Below, in pieces: positions 14,515-23,565 of a DNA stretch of 43,924 bases. The notes below the pieces were generated by a model. It did no database searches. It was given only the letters and a program-made list of their open reading frames with translations, and was not told where the DNA came from. The DNA is from Pseudomonadota bacterium (GTDB taxonomy: Bacteria; Pseudomonadota; Gammaproteobacteria; Burkholderiales; SG8-39): positions 1 to 43,924 of the forward strand of contig JAPLRD010000166.1 in assembly GCA_026399375.1 (NCBI GenBank), given 5' to 3'. The translations under genes and the position numbers were made by a program. Every line of letters begins with the position of its first letter. Position 1 is the first letter of the stretch.

Positions 14515-15900
14515 ATGAACCAGCCGCGCGAACTCAACACCACCCTGGTCAACGAACTCAAGGCCTTGCTCGGCGAACGCGCCACCACCGCGCGCGGCAT
14601 CTGCGACCAGCACGGCAAGGACGAGTCTTACTTTCCCCCTGCCGCCCCCGACGCCGTCGTGTTCCCGCAGTCGACCGAGGAAGTGCGCGATATCGTCAAT
14701 ATCTGCCGCCGCCACCAGGTTCCGATGATCCCCTACGGCGTCGGCACCTCGCTCGAAGGGCACATCCTGGCGGTGAAAGGCGGCGTGTGCATCGACGTGA
14801 GCCAGATGAACAAGGTGCTCGCGGTGCACGAAGCCGACCTCGACGCCGTAGTCCAGGCGGGCGTGACGCGCAAACAGCTGAACGAGCATATCCGGCATAC
14901 CGGCCTCTTCTTCCCCATCGATCCCGGTGCCGACGCCACCATCGGCGGCATGAGCGCGACGCGCGCCTCGGGGACCAACGCGGTGCGCTACGGCACCATG
15001 CGCGAGAACGTGATTTCTCTCACCGTGGTGCTCGCCGACGGGCGCATCATCAAGACCGCGCAGCGGGCGAAGAAGTCCGCCGCCGGCTACGACCTGACGC
15101 GGCTGTTCGTCGGCTCCGAAGGCACGCTGGGCGTGATCACCGAGGTGACGGTGAAGCTGTACGCGGTGCAGGAGGCGATGTCGGCAGCGGTGTGCGCCTT
15201 CGATTCCATAGAAGGCTGCACCAAGACCATCATCCAGACCATACAGGCGGGCGTGCCGGTGGCGCGCTGTGAAATCGTCGACGCGACTTCGATCAGTTGC
15301 ATCAACAGCTACAGCAAGATGAACCACCGCGTCGCGCCGACGCTGTTCTTCGAGTTTCACGGCACGCAGGCGAGCGTGGTCGAGCAGGCGGAGTTGGTGC
15401 AGGAAATCGCCAGGGAGAACGGCGGCAAGGATTTCCAGTGGACGACCAAGGCGGAGGACCGCACCAAACTGTGGGAGGCGCGCCACAACGCCTACTACGC
15501 CTGCCTGCAGCTGCGCCCCGGCTGCCGTGCGATCTCGACCGACGTCTGCGTCCCGATTTCGCGACTCGCGGAGTGCGTCGCCGAAACCATGAAGGACGTG
15601 GCCAACTATCCTTGCCCGGTGCCCCTGATGGGCCACGTCGGCGACGGCAACTTCCACCTGATGTTTCTGGTGGACCCGGCGAAGCCGGAGGAACAGGAAC
15701 TGGCGAAGTCATTCAACAAGCGGCTGGTGGAACGCGCGCTGGCGATGGAGGGCACCTGCACCGGAGAGCACGGAATCGGCCTGGGCAAGCAAGCCTCGCT
15801 GCAGAAGGAACTGGGCGAGGCGGTCGACGTGATGCGCGACATCAAGCGCCTGTTCGACCCCGACAACCTGATGAATCCGGGGAAGGTGGTTCCGCTTTAG
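14515..15900 (+). CDS. FAD-linked D-lactate dehydrogenase / glycolate oxidase family
   Basis: The 461-residue flavoprotein should oxidise D-lactate or a related 2-hydroxy acid to the oxo acid and pass electrons to the respiratory chain. The PCMH-type FAD-binding domain spans about residues 40-215, with PYGVGTSLEGH, IDPGADATIGGMSATRASGTNAVRYG and LFVGSEGTLGVITEVT. The C-terminal FAD-linked oxidase domain has MGHVGDGNFH and CTGEHGIGLGK, expected at the active site, and ends LFDPDNLMNPGKVVP. Length and motifs match bacterial Dld/GlcD enzymes. It stands alone, divergent from onr. The lar genes at the left edge suggest lactate metabolism in this strain, but they are 13 kb away. The exact substrate cannot be settled from sequence. 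Confidence 0.9.
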   Translation: MNQPRELNTTLVNELKALLGERATTARGICDQHGKDESYFPPAAPDAVVFPQSTEEVRDIVNICRRHQVPMIPYGVGTSLEGHILAVKGGVCIDVSQMNKVLAVHEADLDAVVQAGVTRKQLNEHIRHTGLFFPIDPGADATIGGMSATRASGTNAVRYGTMRENVISLTVVLADGRIIKTAQRAKKSAAGYDLTRLFVGSEGTLGVITEVTVKLYAVQEAMSAAVCAFDSIEGCTKTIIQTIQAGVPVARCEIVDATSISCINSYSKMNHRVAPTLFFEFHGTQASVVEQAELVQEIARENGGKDFQWTTKAEDRTKLWEARHNAYYACLQLRPGCRAISTDVCVPISRLAECVAETMKDVANYPCPVPLMGHVGDGNFHLMFLVDPAKPEEQELAKSFNKRLVERALAMEGTCTGEHGIGLGKQASLQKELGEAVDVMRDIKRLFDPDNLMNPGKVVPL

Positions 15901-15955
15901 ATCGGGACCGGGGCCAAACAACGCGAACGCGGATGCCTGCCGCGCAAGCAGGAAG

Positions 15956-16446
15956 CTACACTTTCAGGAAGTGCTCGCGGTAGTACTTGAGCTCTTCTAT
16001 CGACTCGTAGATATCCAGCGCTTCACCAGTTCTTTCAGCGTGCTGACATCGAGGTTGCGGTAATGAAAATAGGCCTCGAGCCTGGGCATGTGGCGCGCCA
16101 TGAACCTGCGGTCCTGGCAGATGGAATTGCCGCACATCGGCGACGTCCGGATCGGCAGGTGCTGGGCGAGGAAATCCAGGTAAGTCTGCTCCGCCTCCGC
16201 TTCGGTCACGGCTGACGCCTTGACTTTGGCAATCAGTCCCGAGCGGGCGTGGGTGGATTTGTTCCAGTCGTCCATGGCATCGAGCGCGCTGTCGGGCTGA
16301 TGCACTACCAGCACCGGCGCCTCGGCGATGGCGTTCAGCTGCGAGTCCGTGACCACGATGGCGACCTCGATAATTCGGTCCCGGTCGGGATCCAAACCGG
16401 TCATTTCCATGTCCAACCACACCAGGTTGTTCTGATCTTGAGGCAT
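15956..16446 (-). pseudogene. orn: Oligoribonuclease gene with internal deletion and frameshift
   Basis: Orn is a DEDDh 3'-5' exonuclease that degrades very short RNAs and pGpG, the product of c-di-GMP breakdown. Here the first about 144 residues match Orn well: [22 protein letters not shown] with the first Asp and Glu, [11 protein letters not shown], and [22 protein letters not shown]. After that Trp the frame shifts and stops at 15997. The true C-terminus, [19 protein letters not shown], is read in another frame up to the stop at 15956. About 18 residues are missing at the junction, including the region KPEI..GF..H.AL with the catalytic His. The junction reads GAAGCGCTGGAT, which fits a deletion between short direct repeats encoding KRW and EAL. 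The product should be inactive. Confidence 0.85.
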
Positions 16447-16469
16447 GCTCAGCCTAGTTGCCGCATTGA

Positions 16470-17762
16470 ATGAAGGGCTTTATTGTGTCATATTTCAGCC
16501 AGATGCAGACTTTCACCGCCGTTTTTCTTGCAGCGCTCGCCCTGACCACGGGCTTGCGGCTGTGGCTGGCCAGGCGCCATATCCGGCACATCGCTAGCTG
16601 CCGCGGCCAGGTGCCCGCGGACTTCTCCGGGCACATCGATCTCACCGCGCACCAGAAGGCGGCCGACTACAGCACCGCCAAGACGCGCCTGGGGATGATA
16701 GACATCCTGATCGGCACGGCACTGTTGCTGGCGCTGACGCTGGGCGGAGGGCTGCAGACGCTGCACGACGCATGGCTGCGCGTATTCGACGCCGGCGGAC
16801 ATGCGCAGGGCATCGCCCTCATCGTCAGCGTCGCCCTGATATCCGGCGCAATCGACCTGCCGCTGTCCCTGTATCGCACCTTCGTCATCGAAGCGCGCTT
16901 CGGCTTCAACAAGATGACCCTGCGGCTGTTCCTGGCCGATCTTCTCAAGCAAACGCTGATCGGCGCCGCGCTCGGCCTGCCGCTGCTCGCCTGCGTGCTC
17001 TGGCTGATGCAGCGCATGGGCGACGAGTGGTGGCTCTACGTCTGGGCCACCTGGATCGCGTTCAACCTGCTGGTGCTCACACTGTATCCGACGCTGATCG
17101 CGCCGATATTCAACAAATTCACCCCGCTGGAGGACGCCGGCCTGAAAAACCGCATCGAGGCCCTGCTCGCCAAGTGCGGCTTCAGGGCGCAGGGCCTGTT
17201 CGTCATGGACAGTTCCAGGCGATCCAGCCACGGCAATGCCTATTTCACAGGGTTCGGTGCGGCCAAGCGCATCGTCCTTTTCGACACGCTGATCGCGCGG
17301 CTCGCCCCGGAGGAAATCGAGGCGGTGCTGGCGCATGAACTGGGCCATTTCCGGCACCACCACGTGTGGAAGCGCATGGCCGCACTGTTCGCGATGAGTC
17401 TCGCCTTTCTCTGGCTGCTGGGACACGCCATGAAACAGGACTGGTTCTACGCCGGCCTCAATGTGCAAGCGCACTCGACCACGCTGGCGCTGATGCTGTT
17501 CTTCCTGGTGGTGCCGGTGTTCACCTTCCTTCTGCACCCGCTGACGAGCCTGTATTCGCGCAGGCACGAATATCAGGCCGACGCCTATGCCGCGAAACAC
17601 GCGGCTCCTGCCGACCTGGTCCGCGCATTGGTTAAGCTATATCAGGACAACGCCGCTACGCTCACGCCCGATCCGCTGCATTCGGCCTTCTACGATTCGC
17701 ATCCGCCGGCACTGCTGCGCATCGCGCGACTGCAGGCCGCCAGTGCGGCGCAGCCTGCCTGA
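16470..17762 (+). CDS. M48 family membrane metalloprotease (Ste24-like)
   Basis: The 430-residue protein has several membrane helices: at the N-terminus, about 77-95, 115-135, 160-185, 190-215, and two after the active site. It also has the zinc motif HELGH (289-293) with the third ligand in [11 protein letters not shown]. The domain order matches the CAAX-prenyl protease/Ste24 group of M48, which in bacteria probably degrades or processes membrane proteins. The gene is divergent from orn and its stop overlaps the start of the pterin dehydratase (TGATG). The start is uncertain: neither the ATG at 16470 nor the ATG at 16503 has a clear ribosome site. It appears intact between two broken genes. 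Confidence 0.9.
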   Translation: MKGFIVSYFSQMQTFTAVFLAALALTTGLRLWLARRHIRHIASCRGQVPADFSGHIDLTAHQKAADYSTAKTRLGMIDILIGTALLLALTLGGGLQTLHDAWLRVFDAGGHAQGIALIVSVALISGAIDLPLSLYRTFVIEARFGFNKMTLRLFLADLLKQTLIGAALGLPLLACVLWLMQRMGDEWWLYVWATWIAFNLLVLTLYPTLIAPIFNKFTPLEDAGLKNRIEALLAKCGFRAQGLFVMDSSRRSSHGNAYFTGFGAAKRIVLFDTLIARLAPEEIEAVLAHELGHFRHHHVWKRMAALFAMSLAFLWLLGHAMKQDWFYAGLNVQAHSTTLALMLFFLVVPVFTFLLHPLTSLYSRRHEYQADAYAAKHAAPADLVRALVKLYQDNAATLTPDPLHSAFYDSHPPALLRIARLQAASAAQPA

Positions 17763-17978
17763 TGCCGATGAAGAGGCTCGCACAAGAGTCGTGCCGCCCG
17801 TTGCCCGCGGGTACCCGGCCGTTGGCGCAGAAGGAGATCGATGCCGGATTGGGTCGACTGCAGGGCTGGGAGCACAGGGACGGCGCCCTCCGCAAATGCT
17901 TTGCCTTCGGGGACGCATTCCATAGGGGGCATTTCCCGGAATGACCTTATCTGCGCGGCCAAGATCGGGGCGCTTTGA
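17762..17978 (+). pseudogene. phhB: Pterin-4a-carbinolamine dehydratase gene with internal deletion and frameshift
   Basis: The intact enzyme recycles pterin cofactor for phenylalanine hydroxylase and has about 100-115 residues. Here frame one encodes a recognisable N-terminus (PLAQKEIDAGLGRLQGWEHR ... LRKCFAFGD) and then stops at 17944 after 60 residues. The C-terminal end, THSIGGISRNDLICAAKIGAL, is read from 17913 in the next frame and stops at 17976-17978. The central part, including the HHPD active-site segment, is missing. From the usual family length about 35-40 residues were lost with a change of frame. The natural stop overlaps the TTG start of rsgA (TTGA), so the original gene was coupled to rsgA. 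Confidence 0.85.
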
Positions 17979-18856
17979 GCGATCCGATTCTCGCGGGCCA
18001 AGTCACCGCAGCCTACGGCAGGCATTACCTCGTCGAAACCGCTGACGGCGGCCATTACGCCTGCTTTCCGCGGGGCAAGAAGAGCGATGTCGCCTGCGGC
18101 GATCGCGTGACGTTCGCCAAGACCTCGGAGGAGCAGGGGGTCATCGAAACGGTGGAACAGCGCACCAGCCTCTTTTCCCGCTCCGCCGCACACCGGCAAA
18201 AGCTGATCGCCGCCAATGTGTCGCAACTCGCGGTCGTGGTCGCGGTCGAACCGAGCTTCAGCGAGGAATTGATCAACCGCTGCCTCGTCGCGGCGGAGTG
18301 CCAGAACATGCGCGCACTCATCCTGCTCAACAAATGCGACCTGAAAGCGGCCGCGGCCGCCGCTCTGGAGCGCCTCGCCCCATACACCCAGGCCGGCTAT
18401 CGCGTGATTGAGCTTGCCGCACTGGAGGACGCGGACGTCCTTCGCCCGATACTCGCGCACCAGTCCACGGTGCTGGTCGGACAGTCGGGCATGGGCAAGT
18501 CGACCATCATCAACGCACTCCTGCCCGACGCCCGCGTCGCCACCCGTGAAATTTCGCTTTTCCTCGCTTCCGGCCGCCACACCACGACCCAGGCCCGCCT
18601 GCACCGGCTCGACGCCGACAGCACGCTCATCGACTGTCCCGGCCTGCAGGAATTCGGGCTGCATCACCTGTCGCCGCAGGATATCGAAGACGGTTTCGTG
18701 GAATTCCGCGACTACCTGGGAAAGTGCCGTTTTCAGAACTGCCGCCACATGAGCGAGCCCGGTTGCGCGCTGACGCAGGCCGCTGCGGACGGCGGCATTC
18801 ACCCACAGCGCCTGGAAATGTTTCGGCGCATCATCCGCGCCGAAGACGGGCGCTGA
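17975..18856 (+). CDS. rsgA: RsgA, ribosome small subunit-dependent GTPase
   Basis: RsgA is a circularly permuted GTPase that checks maturation of the 30S subunit. The 293-residue protein has an OB-fold N-terminus (about 1-70), then the G4 motif NKCD (119-122) before G1 GQSGMGKS (169-176) and G3 DCPG (220-223), the permuted order expected. A zinc site follows: Cys251, Cys256, His258 and Cys264. The start is a TTG at 17975 that overlaps the ancestral phhB stop; it gives MSDPILAGQV, which fits the family. As phhB is now broken, ribosomes stop 31 nt earlier, so coupling to rsgA may be weaker. The protein itself looks complete. Confidence 0.95.
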   Translation: MSDPILAGQVTAAYGRHYLVETADGGHYACFPRGKKSDVACGDRVTFAKTSEEQGVIETVEQRTSLFSRSAAHRQKLIAANVSQLAVVVAVEPSFSEELINRCLVAAECQNMRALILLNKCDLKAAAAAALERLAPYTQAGYRVIELAALEDADVLRPILAHQSTVLVGQSGMGKSTIINALLPDARVATREISLFLASGRHTTTQARLHRLDADSTLIDCPGLQEFGLHHLSPQDIEDGFVEFRDYLGKCRFQNCRHMSEPGCALTQAAADGGIHPQRLEMFRRIIRAEDGR

Positions 18857-18861
18857 CGGCC

Positions 18862-19176
18862 GTGCAACTCCTGTACAGCTCGCTCAAGCTGCACGAAATT
18901 TATCACCTGAAGAACCTGCTCGAAACCGAAGGCATACGCTGCCAGATCAGGAACGAACTGCTCAGCCGGCTTGCAGGGGAAATTCCGTTCACAGAGTGCG
19001 CACCCCAGCTGTGGCTGCTGGACGAACGCGACTTGGAACGCGCGCGAGCGATTGTGATGGATTTCGGCTGCGGCGCCGTCACTTCGCCGGCCTGGCGTTG
19101 TCCAAACTGCCGGGAACCGCTGGAAGGCCAGTTCAGCGCCTGCTGGCACTGCGGCGCTGCGCGGCGGGACGACTGA
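18862..19176 (+). CDS. DUF2007 domain protein with C-terminal zinc ribbon
   Basis: The 104-residue protein starts with the DUF2007 pattern LLYSSLKLHEIYHLKNLLETEGI ... GEIPFTECAPQLWLLDERDLERARAIV, a small alpha/beta fold often annotated as putative signal transducing. The last 30 residues add a zinc ribbon with CPNC and CWHC. I chose the GTG at 18862, five nt after the rsgA stop, since the homologous part begins right there. It is cotranscribed with rsgA. No function is established for the family. Confidence 0.85.
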   Translation: MQLLYSSLKLHEIYHLKNLLETEGIRCQIRNELLSRLAGEIPFTECAPQLWLLDERDLERARAIVMDFGCGAVTSPAWRCPNCREPLEGQFSACWHCGAARRDD

Positions 19177-19191
19177 ATCGGGGATGCGGAA

Positions 19192-19219
19192 AGGCCGAGC
19201 TCGCTTGCGCTCCCGGCCT
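19192..19219. terminator. Hairpin between convergent DUF2007 and HD-GYP genes
   Basis: AGGCCGAGC pairs with GCTC-C-CGGCCT with one bulge around an 8-nt loop. It sits in the 60-bp gap between two converging genes. On the minus strand it is followed by TTT, on the plus strand by CTCTCTG. It is probably a weak bidirectional terminator. Confidence 0.5.
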
Positions 19220-19236
19220 CTCTGTTCGAAACAGAG

Positions 19237-20622
19237 CTAGGCGGGGACTACGTAACCTTTGTCGCGAAAAAGGTACAGGCAGGCATCGGCAGCCTGAATG
19301 TCGTAGGCGGTCCCCCGCCCGCGCTCGATTTCTGCGAGCGCCTTCTCAATTCCGAGCCCGGGACGGTAAGGCCGGTGCGAAGACATGGCTTCGACCACGT
19401 CGGCAACAGCCATGATGCGCGCCTCGAGCATGATCTCATCGCCCTTCAGGCCCTGCGGATAGCCGCTGCCGTCAATGCGCTCGTGATGCTGCAACGCGAC
19501 CTGCGCCACCGGCCAGGGAAACTCCACGTCCTTCAGCACGTCATAGCTCGCCCGGGCATGGCCCTGAATCAACTGGAATTCGATCGCACTGAGTTTTCCC
19601 GGCTTGGACAGGATTTCCGAGGGAATGGTCATTTTTCCCACATCGTGCAGATAGCCGGCAACGCGCAAACCTTCGAGCCTGCGATCGGTCAGACCGAATT
19701 CATGGCCGATGGCAACCGCGATCTCCGCCACCCGCCGCTCGTGGCCCGCGGTGTAAGGATCGCGCATCTCGCTCAGCGTGGTGGCCACCCCCACGGTGCT
19801 CATGAACGCCTTTTCCAACTGCGCGACATAGCGCTGTATCTCTTCCTCGGCGCGCTTTTTTTCCGAGATGTCCTGCATCAGGCCGATCACCGCCGGCCTG
19901 CCCGCGTGCGTCGCGCGGGAACCGTGCACACCGACATCGATCAGGCTGCCGTCCTTGCGCATCGCGGTATAGCTGTAGCTCACGCTGCGCAACTCGCCTT
20001 CGAGCCGCTGGCGCATATACTCCCCCACGGTGCCCCTGTCCTTCTCGACCACCAGCGACAGGGGATCCCTGCCTATCACTTCGTTGGCGGTTTCATAGCC
20101 GAGGATTTCGGCGAAGCGCCGATTCACGTAGACGAACAGCCCGTCCTGGATGATGTAGATGCCGGCAATCGACTGCTCGACGAGCCCGCGAAATTGTTCC
20201 TCTGCTGCGCGCAGGCCTTCTTCCGCACTGCGCCGCGCGCGGCGCTCGCGCGCCTCGCCGATTTCCCGCCTCACCGCCGGCGCCAGTCTGGCCGGGTGAT
20301 CTTTCATCACATAATCGTGCGCGCCGGATTTCATCAACTCCACGGCGGATTCTTCGCCGATCATCCCGGATACCGTGATGAAGGGGATGTCCAGACCCGA
20401 TTCGCGCAGCAGCGCCAGCGCCGGGGCGGCGCCGAAGCCGGGAACCCTGAAGTCCGACAGCACGACATCCCAATCGCGCGCCGCGAGCGCTTCGCGCATC
20501 TGTGCCGCAGTCTCTATCCGCTGGTGGAAAACGTCAAACCCGGCCTCCCGCAGTTGCAGGACCATCAGCTCTGCGTCGTCTTCGTAGTCTTCGACGATCA
20601 GAACGGATAGGGGTATAGCCAT
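19237..20622 (-). CDS. Response regulator with PAS and HD-GYP c-di-GMP phosphodiesterase domains
   Basis: The 461-residue protein has a receiver domain (about 5-125; phospho-acceptor Asp57 in VVLSDFRVPG, Lys107), a PAS domain with PAC-like end (about 150-270), and an HD-GYP domain (about 280-450). The last carries the motifs YLHDVGKMTIP and HHERIDGSGYP. The HD and GYP residues are all present, so it should hydrolyse c-di-GMP under control of a phosphorelay and a PAS-bound signal. The ATG at 20622 gives the usual receiver start; an in-frame ATG at 20652 with GGTGATC upstream is possible. No cognate kinase is adjacent. pGpG produced here would normally be cleared by Orn, whose gene is broken 3 kb away. 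Confidence 0.92.
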   Translation of the reverse strand: MAIPLSVLIVEDYEDDAELMVLQLREAGFDVFHQRIETAAQMREALAARDWDVVLSDFRVPGFGAAPALALLRESGLDIPFITVSGMIGEESAVELMKSGAHDYVMKDHPARLAPAVRREIGEARERRARRSAEEGLRAAEEQFRGLVEQSIAGIYIIQDGLFVYVNRRFAEILGYETANEVIGRDPLSLVVEKDRGTVGEYMRQRLEGELRSVSYSYTAMRKDGSLIDVGVHGSRATHAGRPAVIGLMQDISEKKRAEEEIQRYVAQLEKAFMSTVGVATTLSEMRDPYTAGHERRVAEIAVAIGHEFGLTDRRLEGLRVAGYLHDVGKMTIPSEILSKPGKLSAIEFQLIQGHARASYDVLKDVEFPWPVAQVALQHHERIDGSGYPQGLKGDEIMLEARIMAVADVVEAMSSHRPYRPGLGIEKALAEIERGRGTAYDIQAADACLYLFRDKGYVVPA

Positions 20623-20875
20623 GTTTGACTCAATTCCTTCGCGTCGACTCATTGATCACCGGCCAAAATCGTTCACGTTGCAACACGACGGCGCCACCCG
20701 GCGGCAAGCCGAACCAATCGCCCTGAAAGCGTCACCGGGCAGCCTGAATACAGCGAGAATATACCGCATTGACGGAAGCCAACTGGCAAAATGGCCCGGA
20801 AAACCGTGCCTATTCGACGGTTCAGCTCGGACCGTGCCCCGACTTCCGTGCCGACCGCTCCTTCCGCCGGACTTT

Positions 20876-21799
20876 CTAGCTTAGCGCCCGCGCAATTGCC
20901 AGCAACATCAGGATAAACAGCATGACCACCAGCGCGCGCCAGACCAGACCGATGGTACTGTCCAGAAATCCGACGTCGGCCGTCTCACCCAGGCCGAGTT
21001 CCGGCCGGTCGACGGGATTGAGATCCGAAAGAAACGGCATGCCCAGACGTACGCCCATCGCTCCGGCGCCGCTGGAGAGTACGATACCGAGAGAGCGATC
21101 GGGCCACTTTGCCGCCTGCGTGCGCCAGCAGTAGGCAGCATCCTCAAAATCGCCGACGACGGCGAAAGCGATCCCGGTCAGCCGCGCCGGCACCCAATCG
21201 AGCAGCCAGAACACCTGGGCGGCGAAACTGCCGAATGTGGCCAGTTCGGCATCGCCCCCCGCAGACCAGCGGCGGTGCAGAAACGACGACATGCGGTAGA
21301 GTATCGCCCCGCTGGGACCTGGCAGCAACACGAACCAGAACACCACCGCGAACACGTGCTGGTAAGAAGCGACCAGTGCTTCTTCAATGGTCAGCCGCGC
21401 CACCTCCTCCGCGTTGAGCCTTTCGCAGCTCGCGCCCCGCCATTGCCCCAGGATCGAGCGCGCCTTGTCCAGATCGCCGCTCTTGAGCGCCCAATGGATG
21501 TCGGTAAAATAATGGCCGACCTGGCGGAATCCCACGGTCACATAGAGCACCAGCACGTTCAGGGCCAGCGCGAGCAGCGGGGACATCAGGTAAAGCAGGT
21601 AATAAGCCGCGATCGCAAGCAAGGTCGCCGGCAAGACGCCGAGCATCCAGGCGATCACGCCGTGGGTCCGTTCGCCCGCATTGAAATGTTGCTGCAGGTA
21701 GTCGGCAAACCGCAGGATGCGGGATATCAGGTAGCTGCGATCTGCCAGCGGCTTCCACTGCTCCAGCAGCAATGCGATGATCAGCGAAATGAGGCTCAT
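20876..21799 (-). CDS. CobD/CbiB-like integral membrane protein
   Basis: The 307-residue protein resembles the CobD/CbiB family: MSLISLIIALLLEQWKPL, a run of membrane helices (about 50-95, 175-195 and the C-terminal 285-305), VGFRQVGHYFTDIHWALKSGDLDKAR and a late FLDSTIGLVWRALVV. True CbiB makes adenosylcobinamide phosphate, but there is no other cobalamin gene nearby. Many betaproteobacteria carry such a paralogue, annotated only as CobD/CbiB family, with unknown function. The ATG at 21799 is chosen for homology; no clear ribosome site is seen. Confidence 0.8.
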   Translation of the reverse strand: MSLISLIIALLLEQWKPLADRSYLISRILRFADYLQQHFNAGERTHGVIAWMLGVLPATLLAIAAYYLLYLMSPLLALALNVLVLYVTVGFRQVGHYFTDIHWALKSGDLDKARSILGQWRGASCERLNAEEVARLTIEEALVASYQHVFAVVFWFVLLPGPSGAILYRMSSFLHRRWSAGGDAELATFGSFAAQVFWLLDWVPARLTGIAFAVVGDFEDAAYCWRTQAAKWPDRSLGIVLSSGAGAMGVRLGMPFLSDLNPVDRPELGLGETADVGFLDSTIGLVWRALVVMLFILMLLAIARALS

Positions 21800-21958
21800 T
21801 GGGGAAGCGGGGCTCTCGTGCAACGGCGCGGCGGGAATTGGTCGCGAAACAGGCATCAAGATACCATAGGCACTCCACTGGCTCAAACGGCCATGGCCGT
21901 ATTTCACCGCGAGTTGACGGCGCGGGGGCGTTTCGCCGTTGCACAGGCTGTTCCAGCA

Positions 21959-21964
21959 TATAAT
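21959..21964 (+). promoter_or_regulatory. Candidate -10 element of the sapC gene
   Basis: TATAAT lies 22 nt before the start codon, so the leader would be only about 15 nt. TTGCAC is found upstream but at a 14-nt spacing, which is short. Confidence 0.35.
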
Positions 21965-21986
21965 TCGAATTGGAAAAAGGTCCCCC

Positions 21987-22820
21987 ATGCCGGCCAAGAA
22001 GCAACCCGCGCTGCAGATCACGCCGCCGTTTGGCTACGACGACATCGCTCCGCTGCAGAAGACTGCCAGGGTTCTGCTGCCCGCCGCCGGAACGACGCCG
22101 GATTTCTGCCGCTCGATCAACGCGCTGGTGCTCTCGTTCAGCGAATTCAGCATAGCGTCACGCGACTACCCGATCGTGTTCGCCAGTTCCGACGCGGGCG
22201 AAACTTACTCGCCGGTGGTCGTGCTCGGTTTGGCCGACGCACAGAATCTTTTCGTGGACACAAGGGGCGAATGGGATCGCACGACCTACCTCCCGGCGTT
22301 CGTCCGCCGCTACCCGTTTTGCATTTCGCGGCTCAATGTCGGTGGCGAGCCGCGGAGCGAGAAAATGGTATGCATCGCAAGCGCCTATCTGGACCCGCAG
22401 GGCTTGCCGCTGTTCGACGCCGCAGGCGGGCCCACGCCGCAATGGCAGGCGGCCGAGCGCCTGCTGGAAGAGTACGAAACCGACCTCGAACTCACCGCGC
22501 AAATGTGCGACAGTTTCAGGAAGCTGGATCTGTTCTCCCCGTTCTCCTTCCAGGTGACGCAGGACGATGTCGCCGGGTTGAAGCTGGAGGGCATGCACCG
22601 CATCGACGAGGAGAAACTCAGGGCGCTAAAGCCGGCCAGTCACAAAGCGCTGGTGACCAAAGGCTTGATGAGCAAAATTTACGCGCATATTCATTCCCTG
22701 GAGAATTTCGCCAGGCTTTACTCGAGGGCGGTGGCGCGCGCAAACGCGCCGGCCAAGCCGAAGCGGCGCGCAGACGACGTCAAGGATGCTCCGGAACAAC
22801 GGGTCCTGCCCCTGGCATAG
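21987..22820 (+). CDS. SapC family protein
   Basis: The 277-residue protein follows the SapC pattern: YPIVFASSDAGETYSPVVVLGLADAQNLFVD, then TTYLPAFVRRYPFCISR, DLELTAQMCDSFRKLDLF and EGMHRIDEEKLRALKP. The name comes from a gene next to the S-layer protein gene of Campylobacter. No S-layer gene is in this window, and the function outside Campylobacter is not established. There is no signal peptide, so it should be cytoplasmic. It is divergent from the CobD-like gene. The C-terminus is basic and low-complexity. Confidence 0.85.
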   Translation: MPAKKQPALQITPPFGYDDIAPLQKTARVLLPAAGTTPDFCRSINALVLSFSEFSIASRDYPIVFASSDAGETYSPVVVLGLADAQNLFVDTRGEWDRTTYLPAFVRRYPFCISRLNVGGEPRSEKMVCIASAYLDPQGLPLFDAAGGPTPQWQAAERLLEEYETDLELTAQMCDSFRKLDLFSPFSFQVTQDDVAGLKLEGMHRIDEEKLRALKPASHKALVTKGLMSKIYAHIHSLENFARLYSRAVARANAPAKPKRRADDVKDAPEQRVLPLA

Positions 22821-22888
22821 GGTGGCGGAAGTGCCGGGAAAGGGGGCGCTTTAGCTTCCGCCCGGAATGCGTCGTTCGGAAGCAGGTT

Positions 22889-23518
22889 CTACGCGGTCAA
22901 GAACGCATAGAAGTTCATCAGCATTCCCGCCGTCGCGCCCCAGATGTAGCGCTGCTCGTAGGGCATCGCGTAATAGTGCCGGGTGCGGCCCTGGTACTGC
23001 AGCGTATTGCGCTGATGATTTTCCGGGTCCAGAAAGAACGCCAGCGGCACTTCGAACGCCTCCGCCACTTCGAATGCATCCAGATTGAACGCAAGCGGCG
23101 GATCCACCAGTCCGACGACCGGGGTCACGTGATATCCGGTGACGGTCGTGTACTCCGGCAGTGAGCCCAGTATTTCGACATGTGAATGCGGCAGGCCGAT
23201 TTCCTCGAACGTTTCGCGCAAAGCCGTGGCTGCCGGGGATGCATCGTGCGCCTCGCTGCGCCCCCCGGGAAAGCTGATCTGGCCCGCGTGGTCATACAGA
23301 TGATCGGTGCGCTGCGTAAGCAGGATGGTCAATCCGGCGTCGCGCCTGATTACCGGGACCAGCACCGCGGCCGGCCGCAATTCCTCTTTCTCGCGCCACC
23401 GGTGCCCGTCGCCAGTCGCGATGGGCGCAACCGGACGGCTCTCGGCAAAGCGCCGGCGCAACCAGGCTTCCGCGGCCGGTCCCCTCATGTGTTTCAGATC
23501 GTTCTCGGCGGAGGACAT
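22889..23518 (-). CDS. Nudix hydrolase, CoA diphosphatase type
   Basis: The 209-residue protein has the Nudix box from GGRSEAHD to RETFEEIGL. It has the preceding LTQRTDHLYDHAGQISFPGG, which is the extra signature of CoA pyrophosphatases (YeaB/NUDT7 group). These cleave CoA and its derivatives to phosphopantetheine and ADP. The start at 23518 (MSSAENDLKHMRG) is chosen because the upstream extension runs into a terminator hairpin. A CoA-related role fits the thiolase and CoA-transferase elsewhere in the window, but the gene is separate from them. Confidence 0.9.
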   Translation of the reverse strand: MSSAENDLKHMRGPAAEAWLRRRFAESRPVAPIATGDGHRWREKEELRPAAVLVPVIRRDAGLTILLTQRTDHLYDHAGQISFPGGRSEAHDASPAATALRETFEEIGLPHSHVEILGSLPEYTTVTGYHVTPVVGLVDPPLAFNLDAFEVAEAFEVPLAFFLDPENHQRNTLQYQGRTRHYYAMPYEQRYIWGATAGMLMNFYAFLTA

Positions 23519-23565
23519 GGTTTGATTGTAGCCCGAAACATTGCGCGCGAAGAGCCCCAAAAGAC

